From an uncultured Pirellulales bacterium (GTDB lineage: Bacteria > Planctomycetota > Planctomycetia > Pirellulales > Thermoguttaceae), in contig CALLPE010000008.1 of assembly GCA_938015445.1 (NCBI GenBank), forward strand, positions 124,001 through 188,000: a DNA stretch of 64,000 bases. The letters are read 5' to 3'. The first letter of the stretch is position 1. Every line of letters begins with the position of its first letter. Positions 54,541 to 63,642 of the stretch are shown piece after piece. The notes under the pieces are model-generated. The model was not told the origin of the DNA. It searched no databases and worked only from the letters and a program-made list of their open reading frames with translations. Both the position numbers and the translations under genes were made by a program.

Positions 54541-55530
54541 TCACCCGGCGGCGGGACGTCGGCTCAAAAGCAGCCAAAGGAAGAACGGCCCACCGAGCAG
54601 GGCGGTAATGATTCCTACCGGCAATTCGGCTGGGGCCATGATGGTTCGTCCGATGGTGTCGCAGACGACCAACAACGGCCCGCCCAACAGGATCGCGGCC
54701 AGCAGCAGCCGACGATGGTCGGCCCCGACCAGCAGGCGGCAGATATGGGGTGCCATCAGGCCAATGAAAGCGATCGGCCCACACAGCGCCACTACTGCCC
54801 CGGCCGTCAAAGCACCGACCGCCAGCAGTAGTATTTTGACGTGCTCGACTTCCACGCCGCGCGAGGCGGCAAGCTCTTCGCCGGTAGACAGTAGGTTCAA
54901 TTCGTGGCTGAAGTAAAAGGACACCAAACAGCCTGCCACTGCGAAGGGCAGCAGTTGGAGTACGTCGGCCATGCCCACCACGCTTTCCAGCCCGCCCATG
55001 GTCCAGCGCAGCATCCGCAGTGTGCGCGTAAAGTCGTTCAGATATTGCAGCAGCAATATCAAGCTGGAGCAGAAGAAGCTGATGGCCACGCCGGTTAGAA
55101 GCATCGCGGTGACCGAGAAGTCGCGGCGCAGCCGTGCCAAGGTGTACATAAAGGCGACCACGGCGGCCGCTCCGGCGAACGCTCCCAACGAAACCGTTGA
55201 AACCCCCGGCAACGGCAGGCGCAATTCCAGTTGCATCGTCAGCACTGCGCCCAGGGCCGCCCCGGCCGAGACGCCCAGCGTGTACGGCTCGGCCAAGGGA
55301 TTGCGGAACAATGCTTGGAACACAGTCCCACTGGCCGCCAGCGCCGTGCCGGCCAGCAAGGCCATGGTCACCCGCGGGAGGCGAATTTTCCACAACACCA
55401 TAGCCGCGGCAGGCTCTTGATCGGACCACACGGCCCCCAAGGGCACCGATTCGATTCCCACAAACGGCGCAGCCGCCGTCACGGCCAACGCCACGCAGGC
55501 CAGCAAGACGAGCACTGCAACTCGGTTCAT
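54541..55530 (-). CDS. FecCD/BtuC-type ABC transporter permease
   Basis: Inner-membrane permease for vitamin B12, haem or siderophore-iron uptake. The 329-residue protein has about ten hydrophobic segments. GTALAASGTVFQALFRNPLAEP and TLGVSAGAALGAVL (about 61-95, partly given) are the family signature, and FIGLMAPHICRLLVGADHR near residue 250 is the coupling-helix region. It is the last gene of the unit binding protein - ATPase - permease. The substrate cannot be decided from sequence. Confidence 0.92.
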   Translation of the reverse strand: MNRVAVLVLLACVALAVTAAAPFVGIESVPLGAVWSDQEPAAAMVLWKIRLPRVTMALLAGTALAASGTVFQALFRNPLAEPYTLGVSAGAALGAVLTMQLELRLPLPGVSTVSLGAFAGAAAVVAFMYTLARLRRDFSVTAMLLTGVAISFFCSSLILLLQYLNDFTRTLRMLRWTMGGLESVVGMADVLQLLPFAVAGCLVSFYFSHELNLLSTGEELAASRGVEVEHVKILLLAVGALTAGAVVALCGPIAFIGLMAPHICRLLVGADHRRLLLAAILLGGPLLVVCDTIGRTIMAPAELPVGIITALLGGPFFLWLLLSRRPAAG

Positions 55531-55593
55531 CGTAGACGACGTCGATTTGGCGATTTATTTTGCGGTTGTGCGGGAATTAAAGCGCGCTGACTG

Positions 55594-55797
55594 CTAGTTT
55601 TCAATGTATCCGGTCGTGGGGCTGCCAGGTTCCACTGAGGCGATCAGGCTGAGCACATAGGAGGACTGCGGTGCGCGATTTCGTGAGACGCTCATTTTTA
55701 TTTTGCCTGGGAATTGTAAAATCTCCGCCATCATGACTCGTGCGGAAGCGGTTGCGGCCGCCAGCCTGGCTGCTACGCCACGCCCGACCGTCATCAT
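55594..55797 (-). CDS. Small ORF translationally coupled to the ATPase gene
   Basis: A 67-codon frame whose ATG (55797) overlaps the ATPase stop in an ATGA. It sits between the ATPase and permease genes. An internal ATG would give MAEILQFPGKIKMSV..., which looks protein-like. No membrane segment or known domain is seen. The overlap suggests coupling, but the frame could be chance. Confidence 0.3.
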   Translation of the reverse strand: MMTVGRGVAARLAAATASARVMMAEILQFPGKIKMSVSRNRAPQSSYVLSLIASVEPGSPTTGYIEN

Positions 55798-56579
55798 TGT
55801 GGCACGATCACTGGAAGGTTGGCGGTCGGATGAGTTACCATCAGCAACGGGCTGTCGTAGATGCGTGCCAGTACTTCTGGGCGCATCAACTCTTGCGGCG
55901 CGCCGTCGAAAGCTACTTCGCCCTGCCGCAGCGCAACAATTTGTCGGCTATGCAGGGCGGCGGTATTGACGTCGTGGGTGACCGCGACGATCGTGCTGCC
56001 CAGCGTGCGGTTGACTTCCACCAACAGTCGGCAGACTTCGGCCTGATGGCGATAGTCCAAGAACGTGGTCGGTTCATCCAGCAACAGCACTTGGGCTTGC
56101 TGTGCCAGCGCTGCGGCGATGAAAACCTTTTGGCGCTCGCCGCCGCTGAGCGTGGCGATGGGCCGCTCCGCAAGTTCGACCAATCCCGTCCGTTCCAGAG
56201 TGTCGCAGACGATCTGCCGATCGGCCTTGCTGATTGGCGCCAGCGGGCGGAAATATGCGTATCGTCCCATCATCACCATTTCGGATACCGTGTACGGCAG
56301 GCCCGACTCGATGGTCTGCGGCACGTAACTGAGCACGCGCGCCAATTGGCGCTGCGAGTATGACTCCAACGGGCGTCCGGCGACGAGCACTTCTCCGCCG
56401 CTGGGGCGCAGGATGCGCAGCAGGCAGCGCAACAGGGTGGTCTTTCCGGCGCCGTTGGGGCCGACGATCGAAAGATACTCGCCGGGGTGTACTGCGAGGC
56501 TCACGTCGCGCAGTATTTGTTTGCCGCCGATGGCCAGCGACAGCCCGCGCACCTCGATGATCGGCCCGTGATGAGTCAT
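55794..56579 (-). CDS. FecE/BtuD-type ABC transporter ATP-binding protein
   Basis: Energises the adjacent FecCD-type permease. The 261-residue protein starts at the ATG at 56579; the frame is open to 56615. Walker A GPNGAGKT is at 40-47, Q-loop YVPQT near 85, signature LSGGERQKV near 145, Walker B VLLLDEPTTFLD near 165 and H-loop AVTHDVN near 200. The EPTTFLDYRHQ segment is typical of iron-siderophore/B12 importers. Confidence 0.93.
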   Translation of the reverse strand: MTHHGPIIEVRGLSLAIGGKQILRDVSLAVHPGEYLSIVGPNGAGKTTLLRCLLRILRPSGGEVLVAGRPLESYSQRQLARVLSYVPQTIESGLPYTVSEMVMMGRYAYFRPLAPISKADRQIVCDTLERTGLVELAERPIATLSGGERQKVFIAAALAQQAQVLLLDEPTTFLDYRHQAEVCRLLVEVNRTLGSTIVAVTHDVNTAALHSRQIVALRQGEVAFDGAPQELMRPEVLARIYDSPLLMVTHPTANLPVIVPQ

Positions 56580-56838
56580 GCGACGAATATCCACTTTGCC
56601 TCGAACGGATGTCACGGCCCGCTTGCCCAGCGGTGCATGTCACCGGCTGGCAGGGCCGCACGGCTGGCTCGTGCAGCGGTGAGCAGTTCCCGCGGGCAAG
56701 CTCGTGTATCGAAAAAGTTTGGAACGCTAATCGTAGGTTGTTGCGCTATTGTTGTTTTTCCCGGTCGAACAGGACTGTAAATGGCGGTCTCAGTAGCAGT
56801 ACTGGTGCACAATCCAGAAGTGCCATTCGCGCGGATAA

Positions 56839-57759
56839 TTACCGTTTGTCGTTGGTATTCGAGAGTTCCGGGTGGAGCAGGCTAGCCAGCCGCTCGGCCA
56901 GGGCTATGAAGTTGGGTCCGGGGAGCATCGCCCGGTCGTCGACTAGCACATGCACCCGGCCGTTGCGGACGGCGCTTAGCTCCCTCAGTTCCTGCCATGG
57001 CGCCGTAAGGGTGTTGATGCCCAGGCTGGCAGCCAGCGACTCGGGCGCAAGTTCAACGATTACATCCGGGTCGAGCCGGAGCAAGCTTTCTCGGGAGAGG
57101 ATCGGGTATGGCACGCGGCCTTCATTCAGTGCGCTGCGCCCGCCGGCCAGATTTATCACCTCGGCCAAGTGGCCGGTGGTTCCGCCTGCTTGTACGTCTT
57201 CCAGTTTGTGGCTGAAGTAATTGCGATCGACCACCAGCAGCACCGTGGGGCGTACCAGCCGGGCGGTTTGTTGCCGTAGTCGGTGAATGCGCTGTTCCAG
57301 TGTGGACTTAATTTGCGCCGCTTGGGCGGGTGTGCCGCAGGCTGCGCCGATCGTTTCCAGCGACTCGAGGATGCTGGCTGTGTCGGTGTGGCGCACGGCA
57401 AGCAGCCGCAGGCCGAGTTTGTCCAGGGCCGGCATCGAGTTGCGCTGCTCTTCCAGCAGTATCACCAGCTGGGGCCGGAGGGCGACGATGGCCTCGAAGT
57501 TCGGGTCGAAGTATCCGCCGACTTTCGGCAGCCGCTGGACTTCCGCTGGATACTTGCAGAAGCGCGACACACCCACCACCCGCTCGCCCAACCCTAAAGC
57601 AAACACCGTTTCGGTGACGCTGGGGGCCAGGCAGATGATGCGCTGCGGGACGGTTTGTTGCTCTGCTGGGCTTTGACGCACGGCGAGCAAGGCTTGCGCT
57701 ACCCAACTGCCCACGAACAGTACCGCTATCACGACCACCAATGCCGTGCTTCTGCGCAT
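56839..57759 (-). CDS. Periplasmic binding protein of the BtuF/FhuD class
   Basis: Captures the substrate for the downstream ABC importer. The 306-residue protein has an N-terminal hydrophobic segment (TALVVVIAVLFVGSWVAQALLA in part, residues 5-26) that may be a leader or anchor. RIICLAPSVTETVFALGLGERVVGVSRFC starts the helical-backbone (class III) fold (partly given). PKVGGYFDPNFEAIVALRPQLVIL is its typical second element. GRVHVLVDDRAMLPGPNFIALAERL ends it. It lies 259 bp upstream of the ATPase gene, same strand. I find no B12-box-like sequence that would show a cobalamin riboswitch. Confidence 0.9.
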   Translation of the reverse strand: MRRSTALVVVIAVLFVGSWVAQALLAVRQSPAEQQTVPQRIICLAPSVTETVFALGLGERVVGVSRFCKYPAEVQRLPKVGGYFDPNFEAIVALRPQLVILLEEQRNSMPALDKLGLRLLAVRHTDTASILESLETIGAACGTPAQAAQIKSTLEQRIHRLRQQTARLVRPTVLLVVDRNYFSHKLEDVQAGGTTGHLAEVINLAGGRSALNEGRVPYPILSRESLLRLDPDVIVELAPESLAASLGINTLTAPWQELRELSAVRNGRVHVLVDDRAMLPGPNFIALAERLASLLHPELSNTNDKR

Positions 57760-57842
57760 GAGCGTATAGTAACAAGCAGCAGGGTTGATTCACAGGGGGA
57801 AGCGCGTTTCCCGGCGCGCGAAGGACTGCCAGCTCCGATCGA

Positions 57843-59060
57843 CTACCGATCGCGGCGGCCTTCGATGGTTTCCGGCCGGCGCTGAGAAGCCAGCCAGTAG
57901 CGCCAGGCTTGTTGATCGAAGTGGAAGTTCTGGCCCGTTAGCGACACCAGCGCATCCAACACCGGCTGGTTCATCACGGTGGTGATGACTACCTTGGGGC
58001 CGCCGCCGACGGCCAGTCCGCCCGGCGGTGCCCCCGGCCCCGTGCCAAAACCGGCAGAAATCGTGCCCGGACTGCCAGTAGAAATCTTTTGTTTATGCCG
58101 GGTGATAAGCGCGTCGATAAGCGGACCGACGGCCGAACGATCGCCCAGTCGCCCCAGCGCGCTGGCCGCCCGATTGACCATCAAGTTGTCCTTGTGCTTC
58201 AAATAGCCGACGAAGAAAGTGGTCACGTCGGGGTTGGGCGGCATTTTGCACAGGTAGTCCAGGCAGGTGAGCCGCACTTCCTCGTCATAGTCTTCCATGG
58301 CCGTTTCCGCCAGCACTCGGATGGCCTCGGGCACGCCCAGATGCGCCAAAGCCTCGACAAACAACAGTCTGACTTCCAGTTGCCGCTCGGTGCGCAACGC
58401 GGCCGCAAGCGCCTTCAGCGCCAGCGGGTCTTTGATGGACAGTATATTCTGTCGGGCCAGGTGGCTTTTGTCGGTGGCCAGCCATCCGCGCCAGCGGTTG
58501 ATCTTCTGAAACCACTCTTTTTCGGTTTGTTCCTGCTCGCGTTTGGCTTCCAGCAGTTCGATCTCCTGTCTGGTGCGCCACGCCCCCTGGTAGCGCTCGT
58601 ATCCGCGGCTGCGCATCACTTCTTCGGTGGTTTGCCACTTGCCTTCGATTTGGCTGTAGCCCAACGCGCGCCGGGCAAGCACATGATCGGGGTCCAGCTC
58701 GATAACCCGCTGCAAATGCACATCGCGCTGCGACAACAGCCGCTTCTGTCGGCACCACTCGGCAAGCTCCCATTGGCCTTCGACTGTGTCGGGATACTGG
58801 TGGCGAATGCGTTGGTACTCCGACTCCTCTGGCCGCAGCGATACGACCTTCTCGACTTGGTCGGCAGCCAGCGTCACCTGTACGCCGTCGGCCAGGCGAA
58901 TGACGTAGTTTTCCCGGGGACGCTGCTCGGGGTTGAGCAATTCTCCCTCGATGCGACCGCCGTTGGAAAGGTAGAAGACGTCGGCCTGGAGCGAGCGGAC
59001 GTTAGCCGCCACAAGGCCGATGGCCACCATGAACGCCGGTAGTGCACTATGCAGCTTCAT
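57843..59060 (-). CDS. Secreted HEAT-repeat protein
   Basis: A 405-residue protein. The ATG at 59060 gives a clear signal peptide (MKLHSALPAFMVAIGLVAAN, cleavage near SLQA-D). DVFYLSNGGRIEGELLNPEQ (about residues 27-46) is a small beta domain often fused to repeats in planctomycetes. A charged helical section follows. Residues about 190-325 are HEAT-like: RLLFVEALAHLGVPEAIRVL, RLTCLDYLCKMP and NRAASALGRLGDRSAVGPL. A Gly/Pro-rich loop and a C-terminal YWLASQRRPETIEG tail end the protein. It probably acts as an extracytoplasmic scaffold. It lies 83 bp upstream of the binding-protein gene on the same strand. Confidence 0.8.
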   Translation of the reverse strand: MKLHSALPAFMVAIGLVAANVRSLQADVFYLSNGGRIEGELLNPEQRPRENYVIRLADGVQVTLAADQVEKVVSLRPEESEYQRIRHQYPDTVEGQWELAEWCRQKRLLSQRDVHLQRVIELDPDHVLARRALGYSQIEGKWQTTEEVMRSRGYERYQGAWRTRQEIELLEAKREQEQTEKEWFQKINRWRGWLATDKSHLARQNILSIKDPLALKALAAALRTERQLEVRLLFVEALAHLGVPEAIRVLAETAMEDYDEEVRLTCLDYLCKMPPNPDVTTFFVGYLKHKDNLMVNRAASALGRLGDRSAVGPLIDALITRHKQKISTGSPGTISAGFGTGPGAPPGGLAVGGGPKVVITTVMNQPVLDALVSLTGQNFHFDQQAWRYWLASQRRPETIEGRRDR

Positions 59061-59336
59061 GCCCAAATTCGCCGGAGCCATGCCTGACCAGCCGTGTGCC
59101 GCCAGCAAAACCGCTTCGGCACGGCGAGTTCTGGCAATTCTCTAAAGTTAGTATAGGAAATCCCCGGCAGAGTTGACAACGAAAATCCGACCCGAAGTGG
59201 TATGCGTGGCATCCCGTCATGCCGGTGGCGACGGCTGGGCAAGTAACGGCGGCTGTCGCGTATCCGACCGCAGGGCGGAAGGCGAGAAAGCTACTGGCGG
59301 CCGCACAAGCCGATGCCAACCGCAGGCCTGCAAAGC

Positions 59337-61496
59337 TCACAGCTCGTCGCGGGCCACGTAGCAGACCAGCGATCGACCTTCCAGGTCGATTATCCCATCG
59401 GCGGGCGGCGACGGACCATCCAAAGCCGGATAAACATCGCGCGGCGGGCGCAGGCCGGTGTTGATGAACAACCGCCAGGGGAGGTGCCGGGCAACTTCTG
59501 GGACGACGAACCGCTGTGCATCGGCCCCGGCGTGCAGCATGAGCATGATATGGTGATTGGGTGGCTCCAACGGTTCGCGGGGCGGAACGGCAGCCAGGAT
59601 GCAGGTCAGACTGTGCGAGTTGCCGCTCCAATCGACCGGACCACCCGAGGCAGAGTACCAACTTACGTCGGGCAGTCCGCCGGGGCGAAATGGGCGTCCG
59701 CTGAGGAAGTTGGTCTGCCGCACGGTAGGCTCGGCTTTGCGGAAAGCGATCAAAGCCTCGCAGAAGCGGCGCAGGTTCTTGTGCTTGTCTGCCAGTTTCC
59801 AATCGAACCACGAGATTTCGTTGTCCTGACAATAGGCGTTGTTGTTTCCTTGTTGCGTGCGGCGGCACTCGTCGCCGAAAAGCAGCATCGGCACGCCCTG
59901 GCTCAGCAGCAGCATGGCCAGAAAGTTGCGGATCTGCTGGCTGCGGACGCGTTCGATGCTCTCCAGCCGCGTCGGCCCTTCCACGCCGTAGTTGTAGCTG
60001 AAATTGTTATTCTCGCCGTCGCGGTTATTTTCGCCGTTAGCCTCGTTGTGTTTGTGGTTGTAACTGACCAGGTCGTTGAGCGTGAATCCGTCGTGCGAGG
60101 TGACGAAGTTGATGCTATGGTACGGGCGCCGGCCGCCGGGTTGGTACAAGTCGCTGGAGCCTGCCAGTCGGGTGGCCAAAGAGCCGATGGTGTGCGGATC
60201 GCCGCGCCAAAAGCGGCGCACGTCGTCGCGATAACGCCCGTTCCATTCCGCCCACCGCATACTGGCGAACGTGCCCACCTGGTATGCCCCGGCGGCATCC
60301 CACGCCTCGGCGATGATTTTGGTGTCCGACAGCAGCGGGTCTTCGGCGATGGTTTCCACCACTGGCGGGTTGGGCACCAGATTGCCTTCCCGATCGCGGC
60401 TGAGGATCGACGCCAGATCGAAGCGAAACCCATCGATGTGATAGTTGTGTACCCAGTAGCGCAGGCAGTGGAAGATCATCTCGCGGACAATCGGATGATT
60501 GCCGTTGAGCGTGTTTCCGCAGCCGCTGTAATTGCGGTAGTATTGCCCGCCATTCTCCAGCATGTAGTACACGCGGTTTTCCAATCCTTTGAAGCTCAAG
60601 GTGGGCCCACGCTCGTTTCCTTCGGCGGTGTGATTGAAGACTACATCGAGGATCACTTCGATGCCGGCCTGGTGCAAGGCGCGCACCATCTGCTTGAACT
60701 CGCGCACCTGGCAGCCCGGCTCTTTCCCCACAGCATATCCGCGATGCGGAGCAAAGAAGGCCAGCGGGTCGTAGCCCCAGTAGTTCGGGTGCGGGGGCAT
60801 CTTGCCCAGACAGTCTAGCACCGAAAACTCGTGCACGGGCATCAGTTCCACAGCGGTTACGCCCAGCTTTTGCAGGTATGGTATCTTCTCGATCAGGCCC
60901 AGGTAGGTGCCGGGGTGTTGCACGCCGCTGGTGGGCGAGCGGGTGAATCCGCGGACGTGCATCTCGTAGATGATGGTTTCTGACAATGGCCGACGCAAAT
61001 GCCGATCGCCCTGCCAATCGAACTCGTCGCTGACGACCACGCACTTGGGCGGGCGGATGATGCCGTCCTCTGCTGGCATGAACTCCCCGGCCAACGCCTT
61101 GGCGTATGGGTCGATCAGCCGCGCCTGCGGATCGAACCGATGACCGCGGTGCGGCTCGTACGGCCCGTCGGCCTGAAAATGATACAGCGTCCCCGGCCCC
61201 AACCCCGGCACGAAAACGCTCCACACGTCGCCCCAGCGGTTCAGGTCCGGGTCGAAATCGATGACTTGCGCCGGGTCGGGCTGATCGACCGAGTCGTACA
61301 GCAGAACGCGCATCGCGGTAGCCGACCGGCTGAAAACCACGAACTGCACGCCGCCCTCGTGAAGGATGGCGCCGTAAGGCAACGGATGGGCGAATCGCAG
61401 CGCCGCCGTAGGTTGCAACATCATCGCCTGATCGGGGTGGTAGGCGGAAGGAAGCTCCGCCGATTGAGCATACCACCTGTTAGCGTCCACCGACAT
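59337..61496 (-). CDS. glgX: Glycogen debranching enzyme GlgX
   Basis: Isoamylase-type GH13 enzyme removing alpha-1,6 branches. Start at the ATG at 61496, with GGGAGG 4-5 bp upstream; the product is 719 residues. An N-terminal carbohydrate-binding domain (CBM48-like, about 35-120) is followed by the barrel. DVVFNHTAEGN is conserved region I. GFRFDLASIL gives the nucleophile D360, IIAEAWDAAG gives the acid/base E397, and TSHDGFTLNDL gives D469. VYYMLENGGQYYRNYSGCGNT (partly given) and IDGFRFDLAS are typical of GlgX/TreX. A monocistronic gene is likely; neighbours are unrelated. Confidence 0.96.
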   Translation of the reverse strand: MSVDANRWYAQSAELPSAYHPDQAMMLQPTAALRFAHPLPYGAILHEGGVQFVVFSRSATAMRVLLYDSVDQPDPAQVIDFDPDLNRWGDVWSVFVPGLGPGTLYHFQADGPYEPHRGHRFDPQARLIDPYAKALAGEFMPAEDGIIRPPKCVVVSDEFDWQGDRHLRRPLSETIIYEMHVRGFTRSPTSGVQHPGTYLGLIEKIPYLQKLGVTAVELMPVHEFSVLDCLGKMPPHPNYWGYDPLAFFAPHRGYAVGKEPGCQVREFKQMVRALHQAGIEVILDVVFNHTAEGNERGPTLSFKGLENRVYYMLENGGQYYRNYSGCGNTLNGNHPIVREMIFHCLRYWVHNYHIDGFRFDLASILSRDREGNLVPNPPVVETIAEDPLLSDTKIIAEAWDAAGAYQVGTFASMRWAEWNGRYRDDVRRFWRGDPHTIGSLATRLAGSSDLYQPGGRRPYHSINFVTSHDGFTLNDLVSYNHKHNEANGENNRDGENNNFSYNYGVEGPTRLESIERVRSQQIRNFLAMLLLSQGVPMLLFGDECRRTQQGNNNAYCQDNEISWFDWKLADKHKNLRRFCEALIAFRKAEPTVRQTNFLSGRPFRPGGLPDVSWYSASGGPVDWSGNSHSLTCILAAVPPREPLEPPNHHIMLMLHAGADAQRFVVPEVARHLPWRLFINTGLRPPRDVYPALDGPSPPADGIIDLEGRSLVCYVARDEL

Positions 61497-62021
61497 GCTT
61501 CCTCCCAGTTGTTGTATCTCATGGTGGCACAACTGCCCTACTCAGTTATTGTTCGGCCTGAGGTGCCGGAAATTCCAGACCGCTCCCCGAACCCCTCCCG
61601 ATCCGGCCCGGAAAACTCCGCTCCACCGTCGTAACCGGAATTGCCGCCTGTGGCACACCAGTCCACTGCGGCACCGCACCACGGATGAAGCAGCCGCGCC
61701 GTTGGCACTGCCCAAGTGCATATCATCAGCGGCCAGACGCCGGTTCCGTCGCGCCGAATGGCAATCAGTGCCAGCGCGCAGCTCGGGCAACAGGGCAACA
61801 GTTCGATCGGATGCAAAGTACCGCCGGCGGGCTGTGATACTCCCGGCGGACTAGAACTGTAATGCTCAATAATTCCGGTGGACTAGAATCGTGCTGGCCG
61901 GCGTCGGGCATGTGGTATTCTGCGCGCGGCGCGCACACAGCGACTCGCGAAGGCAACCGGCGCCAACGCTGACGCTGAGTTGACGTGACGCTGGCCGGCG
62001 CGGCCCACGGCAGGCAGGCTT
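61497..62021. other. Spacer between the lipoprotein and glgX genes
   Basis: 525 bp, no supported gene. A 32-bp spaced duplication CCGG(C/T)GGACTAGAA occurs at 61843 and 61875. Confidence 0.55.
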
Positions 62022-63020
62022 TTACTTTTCCGACTCGTCGCCGGTTTTGCCGATGGCCTCCTTGTGGAAGACCTCGTGGCATTTGTCGCAGCTTACCGTC
62101 AGGCGTTCTATGGCGGCATCGCACTCGGCTTGGTTACCGGCGCGGATGGCCGCATTTACGGCCGCTGCTTCTTTGCGCATCTCGACGCAGAACTGCGTCC
62201 ACTGCTTGATCTGCTCGTCGTTCTTGGCTTCCGATGTATCGACGATCGAAGCGTGCGCAATGGCCGCCAGCACCGCCGAATAGCCCGCCGTCTCCTTGGC
62301 CCGCGATTTGAACCGCGCAGGTTGTACCTGCCGCCGCAGCCTGGTGTTGATGGTGGGCACGGCTTTCATCAGTTGCGACAGATCGGCGACCTTTTCCCAC
62401 TTCAACGGGTGGCTCTCGGTTGGGTCGTTTTCCGCAGCCGCTTTAACGGCCTCGATGGCTTTGCGCGCTGCGGCAAGATCGGTTGTAGCCGCCAACTGCT
62501 GGGCGGCCTTGATCATCGCCCCTGCCCGAGCTTTATACTTGTTGTCCTGATCGTGCAGCCCCAGCGTCAAGCAGATCACCGCAAAAGCATTGGCGTCCTT
62601 GATCAACTTTTCGGCGAAGTCCTTATAGTCTTCCTCGCTGGCGACTGCTTTGTCGAACTCCTTCAAGTAGGCCGTAACCTGGTTTTCCAAATCCTCGGCC
62701 GGCGCGAAGCTGGACACTTTGGCCGCCATGGGATCGTCTTCAGGCGTCGGGCTGGGCTTCGGTTCAGGTGGTTTAGGCTCTTCTGGCTTGGGCTGTTCGG
62801 GCTTCGGCTCTGGTGGTTTGGGTTCTTCAGGCTTTGGTTGTTCGGGCTTGGGTTCCTCTGGTTTGGGCTGTTCGGGCTTGGGTGTGGTCTTTTCTGTCTT
62901 AGGAGTTTTGTCGGTTGGCGGGGTGGGCTTTTGTGGGCCGCCGCAACCGATCAGCAACCCCGCTAACAAACCAATAATCACCAGCACACAAACGCATCTG
63001 CTATAAAAAGTCCTCGTCAT
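62022..63020 (-). CDS. Lipoprotein with Pro-rich linker and C-terminal cytochrome c'-like domain
   Basis: A 332-residue protein starting at the ATG at 63020, with AAGGACG upstream. A leader with lipobox LLIGC puts the acylated cysteine at residue 26. Residues about 28-95 are a spacer built from EQPKPEEPKP units. The remaining 235 residues are helical. The end has CDKCHEVFH, with C311, C314 and H315 forming a CXXCH c-type haem site close to the C-terminus, the arrangement of cytochrome c' proteins. An upstream half (about 110-215) resembles a second four-helix unit without a CXXCH. Role: probably a surface-anchored redox or gas-binding protein. Confidence 0.87.
   Translation of the reverse strand: MTRTFYSRCVCVLVIIGLLAGLLIGCGGPQKPTPPTDKTPKTEKTTPKPEQPKPEEPKPEQPKPEEPKPPEPKPEQPKPEEPKPPEPKPSPTPEDDPMAAKVSSFAPAEDLENQVTAYLKEFDKAVASEEDYKDFAEKLIKDANAFAVICLTLGLHDQDNKYKARAGAMIKAAQQLAATTDLAAARKAIEAVKAAAENDPTESHPLKWEKVADLSQLMKAVPTINTRLRRQVQPARFKSRAKETAGYSAVLAAIAHASIVDTSEAKNDEQIKQWTQFCVEMRKEAAAVNAAIRAGNQAECDAAIERLTVSCDKCHEVFHKEAIGKTGDESEK
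62760..62880. repeat. In-frame repeats encoding EQPKPEEPKP units
   Basis: The coding sequence here repeats an approximately 18-36 bp block several times, which produces the Pro/Lys/Glu linker of the lipoprotein. A region rich in the same residues is at 16680-17080. Confidence 0.75.
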
Positions 63021-63190
63021 GTCTACGTCCTTCCTCGCGACCTTTTATCTGGTGTTCTCTAATGCACAGATTGCGATTATACCGGCAGGATAACTCCCGT
63101 CACAGCCAAGCCGCCGCGATGACAGCCGCCAAAGGCGAGAGGCATTCAGGTTATGTTGCTGCCCTGACCGCCCTGTCAGCGCTGCCAAGC

Positions 63191-63230
63191 AGTTTTGCAA
63201 AGCGCTATAAAGTTTTGCGAAGCGTTGTAA
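63191..63230. repeat. 20-bp tandem duplication
   Basis: AGTTTTGCAAAGCGCTATAA is followed directly by AGTTTTGCGAAGCGTTGTAA, with three mismatches. Confidence 0.85.
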
Positions 63231-63436
63231 ACAGTACTTGCAAACTAACAAGGCACCGTTTCAGCCACCCGCTGGGCACGCAGGCAGGTATGGGTCGTAC
63301 TTCGCGGAAAGCCGCGCAACTGCTTTGTGAACACGTAAATTTGAATTGCGTTGGCAGCGCTGTCAAGTGACGTGGCGAGCACGTTTTCAGCGGTTCAGCG
63401 GTCTCCCAAAGCGCACAAGTCGATTTGAGTTTCCCC

Positions 63437-63472
63437 GGGCGTGCAACCCTATTTGGGCGTGCAACCCTATTT
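63437..63472. repeat. Perfect 18-bp tandem duplication
   Basis: GGGCGTGCAACCCTATTT at 63437-63454 and again at 63455-63472. Confidence 0.92.
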
Positions 63473-63642
63473 CCGGCGCAACCGGCAGACAGGTTCACAC
63501 CTATTCTTGGCCCGGAACCGCAAGGGCGTGGCTGCTTTCTGGCCAAATGGCTTCTGCCGACTTATCCCATTGCGCCGGTCCGTCGCCCCGCCGAAGTCGC
63601 TGAAAGAAAGCCGACTGCGCTGGAAGCGACCTTTCGGCCAGC

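Larger units (their letters stand above)
63021..63642. other. Spacer with two perfect or near-perfect duplications
   Basis: 622 bp, no supported gene. It holds a 20-bp tandem duplication (63191-63230) and an 18-bp tandem duplication (63437-63472). Confidence 0.6.

Noticed and set aside
55531-57842. Cobalamin riboswitch for the BtuFDC-type operon
   Set aside because: No convincing B12-box-like sequence was found in either spacer or upstream of the binding-protein gene.
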